DNA of 6,886 nucleotides, from NCBI GenBank assembly GCA_900549245.1, contig URNQ01000096.1, positions 1 to 6,886 of the forward strand, in the 5' to 3' direction. The notes under the pieces are model-generated. The model saw only the letters and a program-made list of their open reading frames with translations, was not told the origin of the DNA and made no database searches. Of this stretch, positions 1 to 5,096 are shown piece by piece. The position numbers and the translations under genes are program-made. Numbering within the stretch: the first letter of the stretch is position 1; every line of letters starts with the position of its first letter. Origin of the DNA: an uncultured Collinsella sp. (lineage in GTDB: Bacteria > Actinomycetota > Coriobacteriia > Coriobacteriales > Coriobacteriaceae).

Positions 1-328
1 CGTCGCGCAGCGCGACGGCGCCGGCGATGGCCTGTGGAAACTCCGGTGCGGCGGTGGGCTCGCCGTTGCCTGCGAAGGTGATCACATCGGGGAGCTCGCC
101 CTCGGCTGCCATCTCGCGCAGCTTTGCCTCGAGCGCGTCGAGCACCACGGCAGCTGTGTTGTACGGCTCATGGCAGGGGCGCTCGGCGTTGAGGCCGTTT
201 TCGCAGTAAATGCAGTCGAACGTGCAGATTTTGCCGCTGGCCGGCATCATGTTGACGCCGAGCGAGAGACCAAGGCGACGGCTGCGAACGGGCCCAAAGA
301 TGGGGCTGGCATTCAAAAACGTAGACAT
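1..328 (-). CDS. Radical SAM protein, N-terminal part (runs off the left edge)
   Basis: The minus strand encodes an open frame that begins MSTFLNASPIFGPVRSRRLG and runs off the window after about 109 residues. Residues C35, C39 and C42 form the CxxxCxxC motif (CTFDCIYC) that in radical SAM enzymes binds the 4Fe-4S cluster cleaving S-adenosylmethionine. A GNGEPT segment at about residues 87-92 matches the glycine-rich SAM-binding motif of the family. The opening IFGPVxSRRLGxSLGVN is typical of a group of small radical SAM proteins (COG0731-like Fe-S oxidoreductases). The substrate cannot be told, because the C-terminal part is missing. Start choice: a GAGGAG ribosome site (minus strand, 338-343) lies 9 bases from the ATG at 328 but only 3 from an in-frame ATG at 334. 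I prefer 328; 334 would add two residues. The gene is divergent from the hydrolase at 554. Confidence 0.88.
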   Translation of the reverse strand, partial: MSTFLNASPIFGPVRSRRLGLSLGVNMMPASGKICTFDCIYCENGLNAERPCHEPYNTAAVVLDALEAKLREMAAEGELPDVITFAGNGEPTAAPEFPQAIAGAVALRD

Positions 329-337
329 AGGCATATG

Positions 338-343
338 CTCCTC
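338..343 (-). promoter_or_regulatory. Ribosome binding site of the radical SAM gene
   Basis: GAGGAG on the minus strand. Its 9-base spacing to the ATG at 328 is better than the 3-base spacing to the ATG at 334, so it helps decide the start. Confidence 0.6.
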
Positions 344-359
344 AAGACAATTGTGCCTA

Positions 360-368
360 AGCATAGCA
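360..368 (-). promoter_or_regulatory. Possible extended -10 element for the radical SAM gene
   Basis: Read on the minus strand this is TGCTATGCT, an extended -10 (TGn) followed by TATGCT, a 4/6 match to TATAAT. It is about 26 bases upstream of the ribosome site. No good -35 hexamer lies at 17 bases. The inverted repeat at 377-401 would cover the -35 zone. This is a motif match only. Confidence 0.3.
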
Positions 369-376
369 TCGGCTCC

Positions 377-401
377 AAAGCAAGGTGCGGGCTCTTGCTT
401 T
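377..401. repeat. Inverted repeat, possible operator in the divergent region
   Basis: AAAGCAAG (377-384) and CTTGCTTT (394-401) are perfect 8-base inverted arms around a 9-base spacer. It sits just upstream of the possible -10 of the radical SAM gene, so it could be an operator over the -35 region. A T-run follows at 412-417, but it is about 10 bases from the stem, so a terminator is less likely. The rest of the 219-base divergent region (335-553) holds no convincing gene. Confidence 0.5.
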
Positions 402-489
402 ACAAGTTTCGTTTTTTCACGTCGCTCATGATGCCGTGCCATGAAAAGCCTCGGGTCGGGTAAAGTTAATCTGTTAACAAGGCGTAAGG

Positions 490-537
490 CAATGCGGGTC
501 CATCCAACCGTGCTGACGTGCAGCTGGATGAGCATTG
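490..537 (+). promoter_or_regulatory. Stem-loop upstream of the alpha/beta hydrolase gene
   Basis: Three nested pairs of arms can be aligned: CAATGC (490-495) with GCATTG (532-537), CATCCA (501-506) with TGGATG (525-530), and GCTG (512-515) with CAGC (521-524). The two sides are unequal (5 bases against 1 in the outer bulge), so the fold is a bulged hairpin ending 16 bases before the ATG at 554. It would lie in the mRNA leader if transcription starts upstream of 490. A role in regulation is inference only. Confidence 0.4.
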
Positions 538-553
538 ATGATGGGGGCACAAC

Positions 554-1351
554 ATGGATTTTACGGTCGAGAATGCGGGCACCACGATTGCCTGTCGCGA
601 ATATGCCGACCCGGATGTGTCGCCTGATGCTCCTGCCTTGGTGTGCGTGCACGGCGCTTGTGTCGACGGCACATTTTTCGACAGCATCGCTTGTGAGCTC
701 AGTCGCAACTACCGCGTAATTGCCTACGACCGCCGCGGCTGTGGTGGCAGCAGCGATGCGGCAGACGGCAGCTATGATCTTGCCGCTCAGGCCGCCGATC
801 TGCAAGCCGTGATCGAACACGTTGGCGCTCCGGCAAATGTGCTTGCGCACAGCGCCGGTACGTTGGTGGCGCTGGAGCTTCTTCGTACCGAACCCCATCT
901 CGTCGACCGTGCGATTCTGCATGAGCCGGCTGTGTCGGCCGAAGGCGTCGGCATGGGCGCAGCTCCGGTTTTGCTCGATATGATTGCGGCCGGAAAGGTT
1001 TCAAGGGCGCTCCGGCTTTTCTTGGGAGCCCTCGGCGACTTGGACCCCGAGGCTCCTGGAACGACCGAAGCGGAAGCCAAGCATGCCCTGCGCAACGGCC
1101 GCAGTTTCATGGCAAACGAATACGGGATTACTATGACCTGCGTTCCCGATTGGGATAGCGTTCGCGCGTCAAAAACGGTGGCCGCCGTGCTCCTGGGCGA
1201 GCTCTCGATTGGCACGCCCCGCGAGGCTGGCACGCGAGCGGCTGGCGGATATCTCGATTTTCCCCTCGTGACGATCCCGGGCGCGCATAACGGTCTGCGC
1301 GATCGCCCGGCAGCGGCTGCCCGGGCTGTCTGTGGCATCCTGGGGCTCTAA
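554..1351 (+). CDS. Alpha/beta-fold hydrolase
   Basis: This 265-residue protein has the plan of a single-domain alpha/beta hydrolase, probably a soluble esterase- or lipase-like enzyme. VCVHGACVDGT (about residues 31-40) carries the HG oxyanion-hole motif. YDRRGCGGS follows at about 59-66. AHSAG (98-102) is the nucleophile elbow, with S100 as the likely catalytic serine. GAHNG near the C-terminus supplies the likely catalytic H245. The acidic member of the triad is not obvious: the usual position reads LLGELSIGTP (about 213-222), so E216 or a residue elsewhere may serve. There is no signal peptide or membrane segment, so it should be cytoplasmic. The ribosome site is weak (GGGGG at 543-547, 6 bases before ATG). 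The gene stands alone, divergent from the radical SAM gene and about 210 bases before the signalling gene. The substrate is unknown. Confidence 0.9.
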   Translation: MDFTVENAGTTIACREYADPDVSPDAPALVCVHGACVDGTFFDSIACELSRNYRVIAYDRRGCGGSSDAADGSYDLAAQAADLQAVIEHVGAPANVLAHSAGTLVALELLRTEPHLVDRAILHEPAVSAEGVGMGAAPVLLDMIAAGKVSRALRLFLGALGDLDPEAPGTTEAEAKHALRNGRSFMANEYGITMTCVPDWDSVRASKTVAAVLLGELSIGTPREAGTRAAGGYLDFPLVTIPGAHNGLRDRPAAAARAVCGILGL

Positions 1352-1495
1352 CACCCGCAATGGCCAAAGCAGGCTTCACCCGCAAACGTTTCGGCCGTGT
1401 TAACAAATGTGCTCAAAACCTCACGTCTGCGACTTCAATCGCGCCGCCTGCCAACTCATAAAACTGTAACAGCATTCACGTACTTACCTGCATCG

Positions 1496-1513
1496 ACAAG
1501 GTGTTACCCTTGT
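1496..1513. repeat. Short inverted repeat upstream of the c-di-GMP signalling gene
   Basis: ACAAGG (1496-1501) and CCTTGT (1508-1513) are perfect 6-base arms with a 6-base spacer. The right arm overlaps the possible -35 at 1510-1515, so it could be an operator. The short arms make chance possible. Confidence 0.35.
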
Positions 1514-1538
1514 AGCATTTGGAACCCACCGCTACCAT
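1510..1538 (+). promoter_or_regulatory. Possible promoter of the GGDEF-REC-HD-GYP/Hpt operon
   Basis: TTGTAG (1510-1515) and TACCAT (1533-1538) are separated by exactly 17 bases. Both hexamers are imperfect (3/6 and 4/6 matches to the housekeeping consensus). The position, about 25 bases before the ATG at 1563, is right. Low-confidence motif call. Confidence 0.3.
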
Positions 1539-1562
1539 GCGAAACTATCGAAAGGGCCCCAT

Positions 1563-3443
1563 ATGCTCAATAATCACGAGGTCAATCTAACCGACGAGGA
1601 GGCTGCCGCTGAGGTCGCCCGTGTCGCGAAGACCTACCCCGTGGTGCGTTTGCTGTCGGCCGATCAGATTAAGAGCGAGCCTAACTGCTTGCTCGCCGGC
1701 GATCGCTGCCCTTGTCTGCGTCAGTCGAGTCTTGAGGCTTTGGCAGACTCCGATGAGGTGTCGGAGCAACTGCTCAATGATGGCACTGAGTACCGCGCCC
1801 GTCTACGCCCTCTGAAGGTCGAGGGCGAGCCTCACGTCCTGCTGATGGTGCGTCCGGTCGATGAGCAGGAGGCTGCAGAAGAGGACCTTGTCTACACCGA
1901 CGTGCTGACGAGCGTGCGCAATCGCCGATATTACGAGGAAAAGCTTCGCAGCGCCCGCATGAATGCCGGCGTTGCGATGATCGACGTTGATGATTTTAGG
2001 GCCTTCAACGATACGTGTGGCCGTCATGCCGGCGACCTTGCGCTCGGTGCTGTGGCGACAGCCATACGCAGCGGAATTCGTTCGACTGACGAGCTTGTGC
2101 GCTATGGCTGCGACAAGTTTGTGGTTGTCATGCCCAATATTCCCTCCGATGACTTCACCCGTCGCCTGCATCAGGTGTCCGATGCCGTTCATTCCACGAT
2201 TATTCCGGGCCATGAGTACGTGAGCTTGACGGCATGTGTTGGTGGCGTTCGCATTCATGGCGAGACGGTCGATGAGGGCGTTGGCCGCGCTGCCCAGTTA
2301 TTGAGCCGCGCTAAGGCAAAAGCCGGTACGGTCGTGACCGATGCCGATTCCATCGAGGCCTTCCAAAGCGAAAAGCCCTTGGTGCTTATTATCGATGACT
2401 CCGAAATGAACCGAGCCATTCTCAGCGAGATGCTCAAGGACGAGTATTGCATCCTCGAGGCCGATAACGGTCGTATAGCGCTCGACATGGTCGACCGCTA
2501 TGGCGATGAGTTGTCGCTCGTGATGCTGGACATTGTCATGCCGGGCATAAGCGGCTTTGAGGTGCTGGCCGATCTGTCGCGCCGAACGGGTATCGACAAT
2601 CTGCCTGTCATCATGATTTCGAGCGAAGATTCCGATGATATGGTTCTGCGCGCGTACGAGCTGGGCGCCTCGGACTATATCAACCGCCCGTTTGACTCCC
2701 GTATCGTGCGCCGCCGCGTAAGCAACACCATCCGCCTGTACGCCAAACAGCGCCGCCTGACGAGCCTGCTGTCCCAGCAGTACAACGAGCGCGTCAAGAA
2801 CAGTCGCATGCTCATCGACATCATGGCCGGCGTCATGGAGCTTCGCAACGGCGAGAGCGGCAGGCACGTTACGAACATCGAGAAGCTGACCGAGCTGCTG
2901 CTTGGCTGTCTGGTCCAGCGTAGCGGCACGGTCCCCCTCGACAATGAGGAACGCTCTACGATCGCCCTGGCTTCGGCGCTGCACGATATCGGCAAGATGT
3001 CGATTGACGATGCGATTCTCAACAAGCCCGGACGCCTCACGCCCGATGAGTTCGAGATTATGAAGACGCATACCACGATCGGCGCCGACATGCTGCTTGA
3101 GCTGGGTAGCCATCACGCCGGTAATGCGCTTATGGAATATGCGTACCAGATTGCGCGTTGGCACCACGAGCGCTGGGACGGCAAGGGTTATCCCGATGGC
3201 CTTAAGGGCGACGATATCCCCATCGCCGCGCAGGTGGTTTCGGTGGCCGACGTGTACGATGCGCTGACGAGCGTGCGCGTATACAAGGACGCTATCCCGC
3301 ACAAGGAGGCAATCCAGATGATCCTGGACGGTAAGTGCGGCACCTTTAACCCGCTGTTGCTCGACTGCCTGCTCGAGGTGCAAGATCGTATTGCCGAGAC
3401 GTTGGCACGCCCCGCCGACGTCGTCGCGTTTCCCACGATTTAG
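1563..3443 (+). CDS. GGDEF (degenerate)-REC-HD-GYP cyclic-di-GMP phosphodiesterase
   Basis: A 626-residue soluble signalling protein in four parts. Residues 1-105 form a sensor-like region with C42, C49 and C51. Residues about 108-262 are a GGDEF domain (YTDVLTSVRNRR, then IDVDDF with D141). Its active motif reads GCDKF (182-186) instead of GGDEF, so it probably makes no c-di-GMP; the inhibitory RxxD site (R173, D176) is intact, so it may still bind the nucleotide. Residues about 271-395 are a receiver with D278/D279 and phosphoacceptor D323; the usual lysine is Arg (R375). Residues about 412-615 are HD-GYP with H435, HDIGK (474-478), H503, HH (534-535), GYP (542-544) and D563, all as in active c-di-GMP hydrolases of this family. 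The likely job is receiver-controlled c-di-GMP breakdown. AAAGGG lies 7 bases before the ATG. The Hpt gene follows after 23 bases, suggesting one operon. Confidence 0.93.
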   Translation: MLNNHEVNLTDEEAAAEVARVAKTYPVVRLLSADQIKSEPNCLLAGDRCPCLRQSSLEALADSDEVSEQLLNDGTEYRARLRPLKVEGEPHVLLMVRPVDEQEAAEEDLVYTDVLTSVRNRRYYEEKLRSARMNAGVAMIDVDDFRAFNDTCGRHAGDLALGAVATAIRSGIRSTDELVRYGCDKFVVVMPNIPSDDFTRRLHQVSDAVHSTIIPGHEYVSLTACVGGVRIHGETVDEGVGRAAQLLSRAKAKAGTVVTDADSIEAFQSEKPLVLIIDDSEMNRAILSEMLKDEYCILEADNGRIALDMVDRYGDELSLVMLDIVMPGISGFEVLADLSRRTGIDNLPVIMISSEDSDDMVLRAYELGASDYINRPFDSRIVRRRVSNTIRLYAKQRRLTSLLSQQYNERVKNSRMLIDIMAGVMELRNGESGRHVTNIEKLTELLLGCLVQRSGTVPLDNEERSTIALASALHDIGKMSIDDAILNKPGRLTPDEFEIMKTHTTIGADMLLELGSHHAGNALMEYAYQIARWHHERWDGKGYPDGLKGDDIPIAAQVVSVADVYDALTSVRVYKDAIPHKEAIQMILDGKCGTFNPLLLDCLLEVQDRIAETLARPADVVAFPTI

Positions 3444-3466
3444 TTTGACCAAAGGAGTTTTAATCC

Positions 3467-3823
3467 ATGATTTCCATGCGTGAGGCGTATGAGAAGATCG
3501 GCGCTAATTATGATGACGCGTGCGCTCGGCTGATGGGCGGGGAAATGCTTGCCCGCTTTGCTCTCAAGTTTTTGGATGACGAGAGCATGGACAAGCTGGA
3601 GGCCGCCATGGCGGCAGGAGACGCCGAAGGTGCGTTTATGGCAGCGCACACGCTCAAGGGCGTGAGCCAGAACCTGGGATTCGATAATCTGTACGAGCCG
3701 GCGGTCGTGGTGACCGAAGCGCTGCGCGGCGCCGATGCCGTTGACGGCGCTCGCGAGGGAATGCATGCGTTGCAGCAGCAATATGCGGCTACGATGTCGG
3801 CTCTGCGCGAGGCGGCCGAGTAA
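3467..3823 (+). CDS. Hpt (histidine phosphotransfer) domain protein
   Basis: This 118-residue, mostly helical protein is a stand-alone Hpt domain. AHTLKGVSQNLGFDNLYE (about residues 60-77) matches the Hpt signature HxLKGxxxxLG, and H61 is the expected phosphorylated histidine. Nothing else is attached: there is no kinase, receiver or membrane segment. Hpt proteins relay phosphate between receiver domains of hybrid kinases and response regulators in the cytoplasm. The neighbouring receiver (D323 of the upstream protein) is the natural partner, but that is inferred from adjacency alone. AAAGGAG (3451-3457) lies 9 bases before this ATG. A second in-frame ATG at 3476 would be 18 bases away, so 3467 is preferred. 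No histidine kinase is present in the window. Confidence 0.92.
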   Translation: MISMREAYEKIGANYDDACARLMGGEMLARFALKFLDDESMDKLEAAMAAGDAEGAFMAAHTLKGVSQNLGFDNLYEPAVVVTEALRGADAVDGAREGMHALQQQYAATMSALREAAE

Positions 3824-3824
3824 G

Positions 3825-3837
3825 AGGCTGTGAGCCT
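3825..3837 (+). repeat. Small hairpin just after the Hpt gene
   Basis: AGGCT and AGCCT pair around a 3-base loop, immediately after the stop codon. No T-tract follows, so it is at best a weak part of a transcript end. Confidence 0.25.
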
Positions 3838-3847
3838 TGATGACTAT

Positions 3848-3911
3848 GAGCGTGGATAATCTCCCGTTTTAGGCCCGGTGGCGGCCTCAAAGTGGGAGAT
3901 TATCCACGCTC
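3848..3911. repeat. Long palindromic intergenic element (18-bp perfect arms)
   Basis: GAGCGTGGATAATCTCCC (3848-3865) and GGGAGATTATCCACGCTC (3894-3911) are perfect 18-base inverted arms. The inner 28 bases pair further: TTT with AAA, and AGGCC (3871-3875) with GGCCT (3884-3888), leaving a loop of about 8 bases. The fold is therefore almost continuous over 64 bases. One arm end, ATCCACGCTC, recurs as a direct copy at 3931-3940. No T-tract follows, so this is not a standard intrinsic terminator. It looks more like a dispersed palindromic repeat or a miniature mobile element, although it could also protect the 3' end of the upstream transcript. Copy number in the genome is unknown. Confidence 0.8.
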
Positions 3912-3930
3912 GTTCGATACGTGTCCAAAA

Positions 3931-3940
3931 ATCCACGCTC
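3931..3940 (+). repeat. Extra copy of the palindrome arm end
   Basis: ATCCACGCTC repeats, in direct orientation, the outer 10 bases of the right arm of the preceding palindrome (3902-3911), 29 bases further on. It suggests that the repeat unit extends past the hairpin or that a second copy has decayed. Confidence 0.5.
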
Positions 3941-4000
3941 ACCTCTTCTGATTAGTGAATGGCCTATGCGCACTGGCGGGGCTTTCCGCATGCAATCCAT

Positions 4001-4032
4001 ATCGTTGTTCGATAAACTGTTCGAATAACGAT
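4001..4032. promoter_or_regulatory. Dyad upstream of the DUF2975/XRE operon, candidate operator
   Basis: ATCGTTGTTCGA (4001-4012) and TCGAATAACGAT (4021-4032) are inverted arms matching at 11 of 12 positions around an 8-base spacer. The one mismatch becomes a G-U pair in RNA. The same stretch also holds a direct repeat TGTTCGA (4006-4012 and 4019-4025). It lies 21 bases before the ATG at 4054, a natural position for an operator that the XRE protein encoded in the same operon could bind. It could equally act as an mRNA leader hairpin. Confidence 0.5.
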
Positions 4033-4041
4033 AGAGCCGGT

Positions 4042-4046
4042 GAGGG
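4042..4046 (+). promoter_or_regulatory. Ribosome binding site deciding the DUF2975 start
   Basis: GAGGG lies 7 bases before the ATG at 4054. The in-frame GTG at 3955 would start 33 codons earlier, but it has no such site and would run the coding frame through the dyad at 4001-4032. Confidence 0.6.
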
Positions 4047-4053
4047 TGAGTGT

Positions 4054-4614
4054 ATGTCCAACAGCGTTCAGCGTATGGCCAAGGCGGGCGAAAATATCAG
4101 GAAGCTTGGTTTTTGCATGGCAGCCGTTTTTGCAGGGATGCTCGTTGCTTTTGCCGCGTTGGTTGTTTACGTGATCTGGTATGCGGTTGCAAACGTTGCT
4201 TCTGTCGATTCTTTCGGTGTCGTGACGCTTCTCGATGGCGGGTGCATCGTTATCCCAAGCGGACTGTGCCTGGCACTCGTCGTGGGTATTTCGCTTGTCG
4301 TTTTGTGCGGGATCAGCCGTAACATCTCGCGAGGCGTCTCGCCCTTTACCAAGACGCATGTGCGGCTTATCCGTGTTCTCGCGCTTGCCTTTGCTGTTAA
4401 CGCCGCGGTTTCGCTTGTTGGTGCCTATGGATCGGTCAATCTCACCATTGGCGGACTGGAGCTTTACATCGTGCCTCATTCCTTCGTTATTGAGATTTGC
4501 CAAGGCGCTACCTTTGATGCGGGGTCGTTTATCGGCGCAGTTGTCTGTCTGTTTATCTCGGCGATCTGGAGTTATGCCTCGCTGCTCCAAGAGCAGTCTG
4601 ACGAGCTTGTGTAG
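4054..4614 (+). CDS. DUF2975-type membrane protein
   Basis: A 186-residue integral membrane protein with four predicted helices at about residues 19-43, 66-86, 104-124 and 157-178, and short polar ends. RGVSPFTKTHVRLIRVLA (about 93-110), with GxSPF before the third helix, is the motif I associate with the DUF2975 family. Members are commonly encoded beside a small YozG-like XRE regulator, exactly as here. No enzymatic residues are evident and the family function is not established. A plausible role, by analogy with membrane proteins that tether a partner regulator, is control of the XRE protein, but this is inference. The start at 4054 is set by GAGGG 7 bases upstream. The stop overlaps the ribosome site of the next gene (TAGGAGG), and the gap to it is 8 bases, so the two are surely cotranscribed. 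Confidence 0.8.
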   Translation: MSNSVQRMAKAGENIRKLGFCMAAVFAGMLVAFAALVVYVIWYAVANVASVDSFGVVTLLDGGCIVIPSGLCLALVVGISLVVLCGISRNISRGVSPFTKTHVRLIRVLALAFAVNAAVSLVGAYGSVNLTIGGLELYIVPHSFVIEICQGATFDAGSFIGAVVCLFISAIWSYASLLQEQSDELV

Positions 4615-4622
4615 GAGGAAAC

Positions 4623-4952
4623 ATGAGCTATCTCATCATCGAGCTTGAGACGCAGCTGCTTAAGACCGGAAAGACCAGTGCTGATCTGATTCGGGCGACG
4701 GGGCATACTCCGGCTAATATTTCAAAGCTTAGAAACGGAAAGATAAAAGCTATTCGCCTAAAGACGCTCCTCGATATCTGTGATGAGCTTGATTGTCAAC
4801 CGGGAGATATTATTCAGCGCGTGAGTGAGAAAGAGCTTGAGGAGCTTATTGTTGAGCGTGCAAAAAACGTTGTGAGGCAGATGCGGGACGGCGGAGGCAA
4901 TGAGGCGTCGCTTCCGACATCAGTCTTTGCTGTCGATTTGAGCGACGAGTAG
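4623..4952 (+). CDS. XRE-family transcriptional regulator, YozG-like
   Basis: A 109-residue Cro/CI-type DNA-binding protein. Residues about 8-66 form the helix-turn-helix domain: KTSADLIRATGHTPANISKLRNGK (17-40) covers the scaffold and recognition helices, and IRLKTLLDICDELDCQPGDIIQ (44-65) closes the fold as in YozG-like regulators. The remaining 43 residues, charged and then Gly/Ser-rich, extend past the usual end of this compact family (about 70-85 residues) and may be a partner-binding tail. AGGAGG lies a few bases before the ATG and overlaps the stop of the membrane protein gene. Likely targets are its own operon, through the dyad at 4001-4032, and possibly the ABC operon downstream. Neither is shown. 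Confidence 0.88.
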   Translation: MSYLIIELETQLLKTGKTSADLIRATGHTPANISKLRNGKIKAIRLKTLLDICDELDCQPGDIIQRVSEKELEELIVERAKNVVRQMRDGGGNEASLPTSVFAVDLSDE

Positions 4953-4990
4953 CTTAAGGCGAACAACTAAAACGAAATAACAGCGTGAAG

Positions 4991-5022
4991 GGACCCGTGT
5001 CTAACACGGGTTCTTTCTTTTA
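4991..5022 (+). terminator. Intrinsic terminator after the XRE gene
   Basis: ACCCGTGT (4993-5000) and ACACGGGT (5004-5011) form a perfect 8-bp GC-rich stem with a 3-base loop, extendable by G-U and G-C pairs. TCTTTCTTTT follows at once. It separates the DUF2975/XRE operon from the ABC operon. Confidence 0.9.
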
Positions 5023-5029
5023 GATTATC

Positions 5030-5058
5030 TTGACAAATATGAGTTATCGAAAAACAAT
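5030..5058 (+). promoter_or_regulatory. Promoter of the ABC transporter operon
   Basis: A perfect -35 TTGACA (5030-5035) is followed 17 bases later by AACAAT (5053-5058), a 4/6 match to TATAAT. It lies between the terminator and the ATG at 5097 in an AT-rich stretch, so the ABC genes appear to have their own promoter. Confidence 0.6.
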
Positions 5059-5079
5059 AACAACTATGGAAAACGATAA
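5044..5079. promoter_or_regulatory. TTATCG/CGATAA inverted repeat over the ABC promoter
   Basis: TTATCG (5044-5049) lies in the promoter spacer and CGATAA (5074-5079) lies downstream of the -10, with 24 bases between. The right arm context CGATAAAGT resembles CGATAAACT (4010-4018) in the dyad before the DUF2975 gene. This is a possible shared regulator site; the arms are short, so chance is possible. Confidence 0.3.
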
Positions 5080-5096
5080 AGTAAAGAAGGAACGAT

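Larger units (their letters stand above)
1352..1562. other. Gene-free region between the hydrolase and the signalling gene
   Basis: No credible coding sequence is seen. The region begins with a 9-base direct repeat CACCCGCAA (1352-1360 and 1377-1385). It also holds a TGTTAACA palindrome (1398-1405), an inverted repeat (1496-1513), and a weak promoter-like pair just before the next gene. No intrinsic terminator with a T-tract is visible after the hydrolase. Confidence 0.6.

Noticed and set aside
335..463. A plus-strand 42-codon frame in the divergent intergenic region
   Set aside because: It has no ribosome site and runs through the inverted repeat and the likely promoter of the opposite gene.
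2298..3452. A 384-codon open frame antisense to the GGDEF-REC-HD-GYP gene
   Set aside because: It mirrors the codon bias of a clear multidomain gene on the plus strand, has no recognisable domain, and is a shadow frame.
3848..3911. Intrinsic terminator for the Hpt operon
   Set aside because: The stem is very strong, but no T-tract follows on either strand, so it is reported as a palindromic repeat instead.
3848..3940. CRISPR array
   Set aside because: There are only two to three related units, one inverted, with no regular repeat-spacer spacing.
4005..4027. LexA (SOS) box upstream of the DUF2975 operon, suggested by GTTCGA words
   Set aside because: The half-sites are in direct rather than SOS-box orientation and do not fit the CGAAC-N4-GTTCG form.
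3955..4053. An upstream GTG start that would lengthen the DUF2975 protein by 33 residues
   Set aside because: It has no ribosome site, the extra residues are not membrane-like or family-like, and the ATG at 4054 has a well-placed GAGGG.
3964..4590. A 208-codon antisense frame opposite the DUF2975 gene
   Set aside because: It is a charged, low-plausibility product opposite a clear membrane protein with a ribosome site and a partner gene, so it is a shadow frame.
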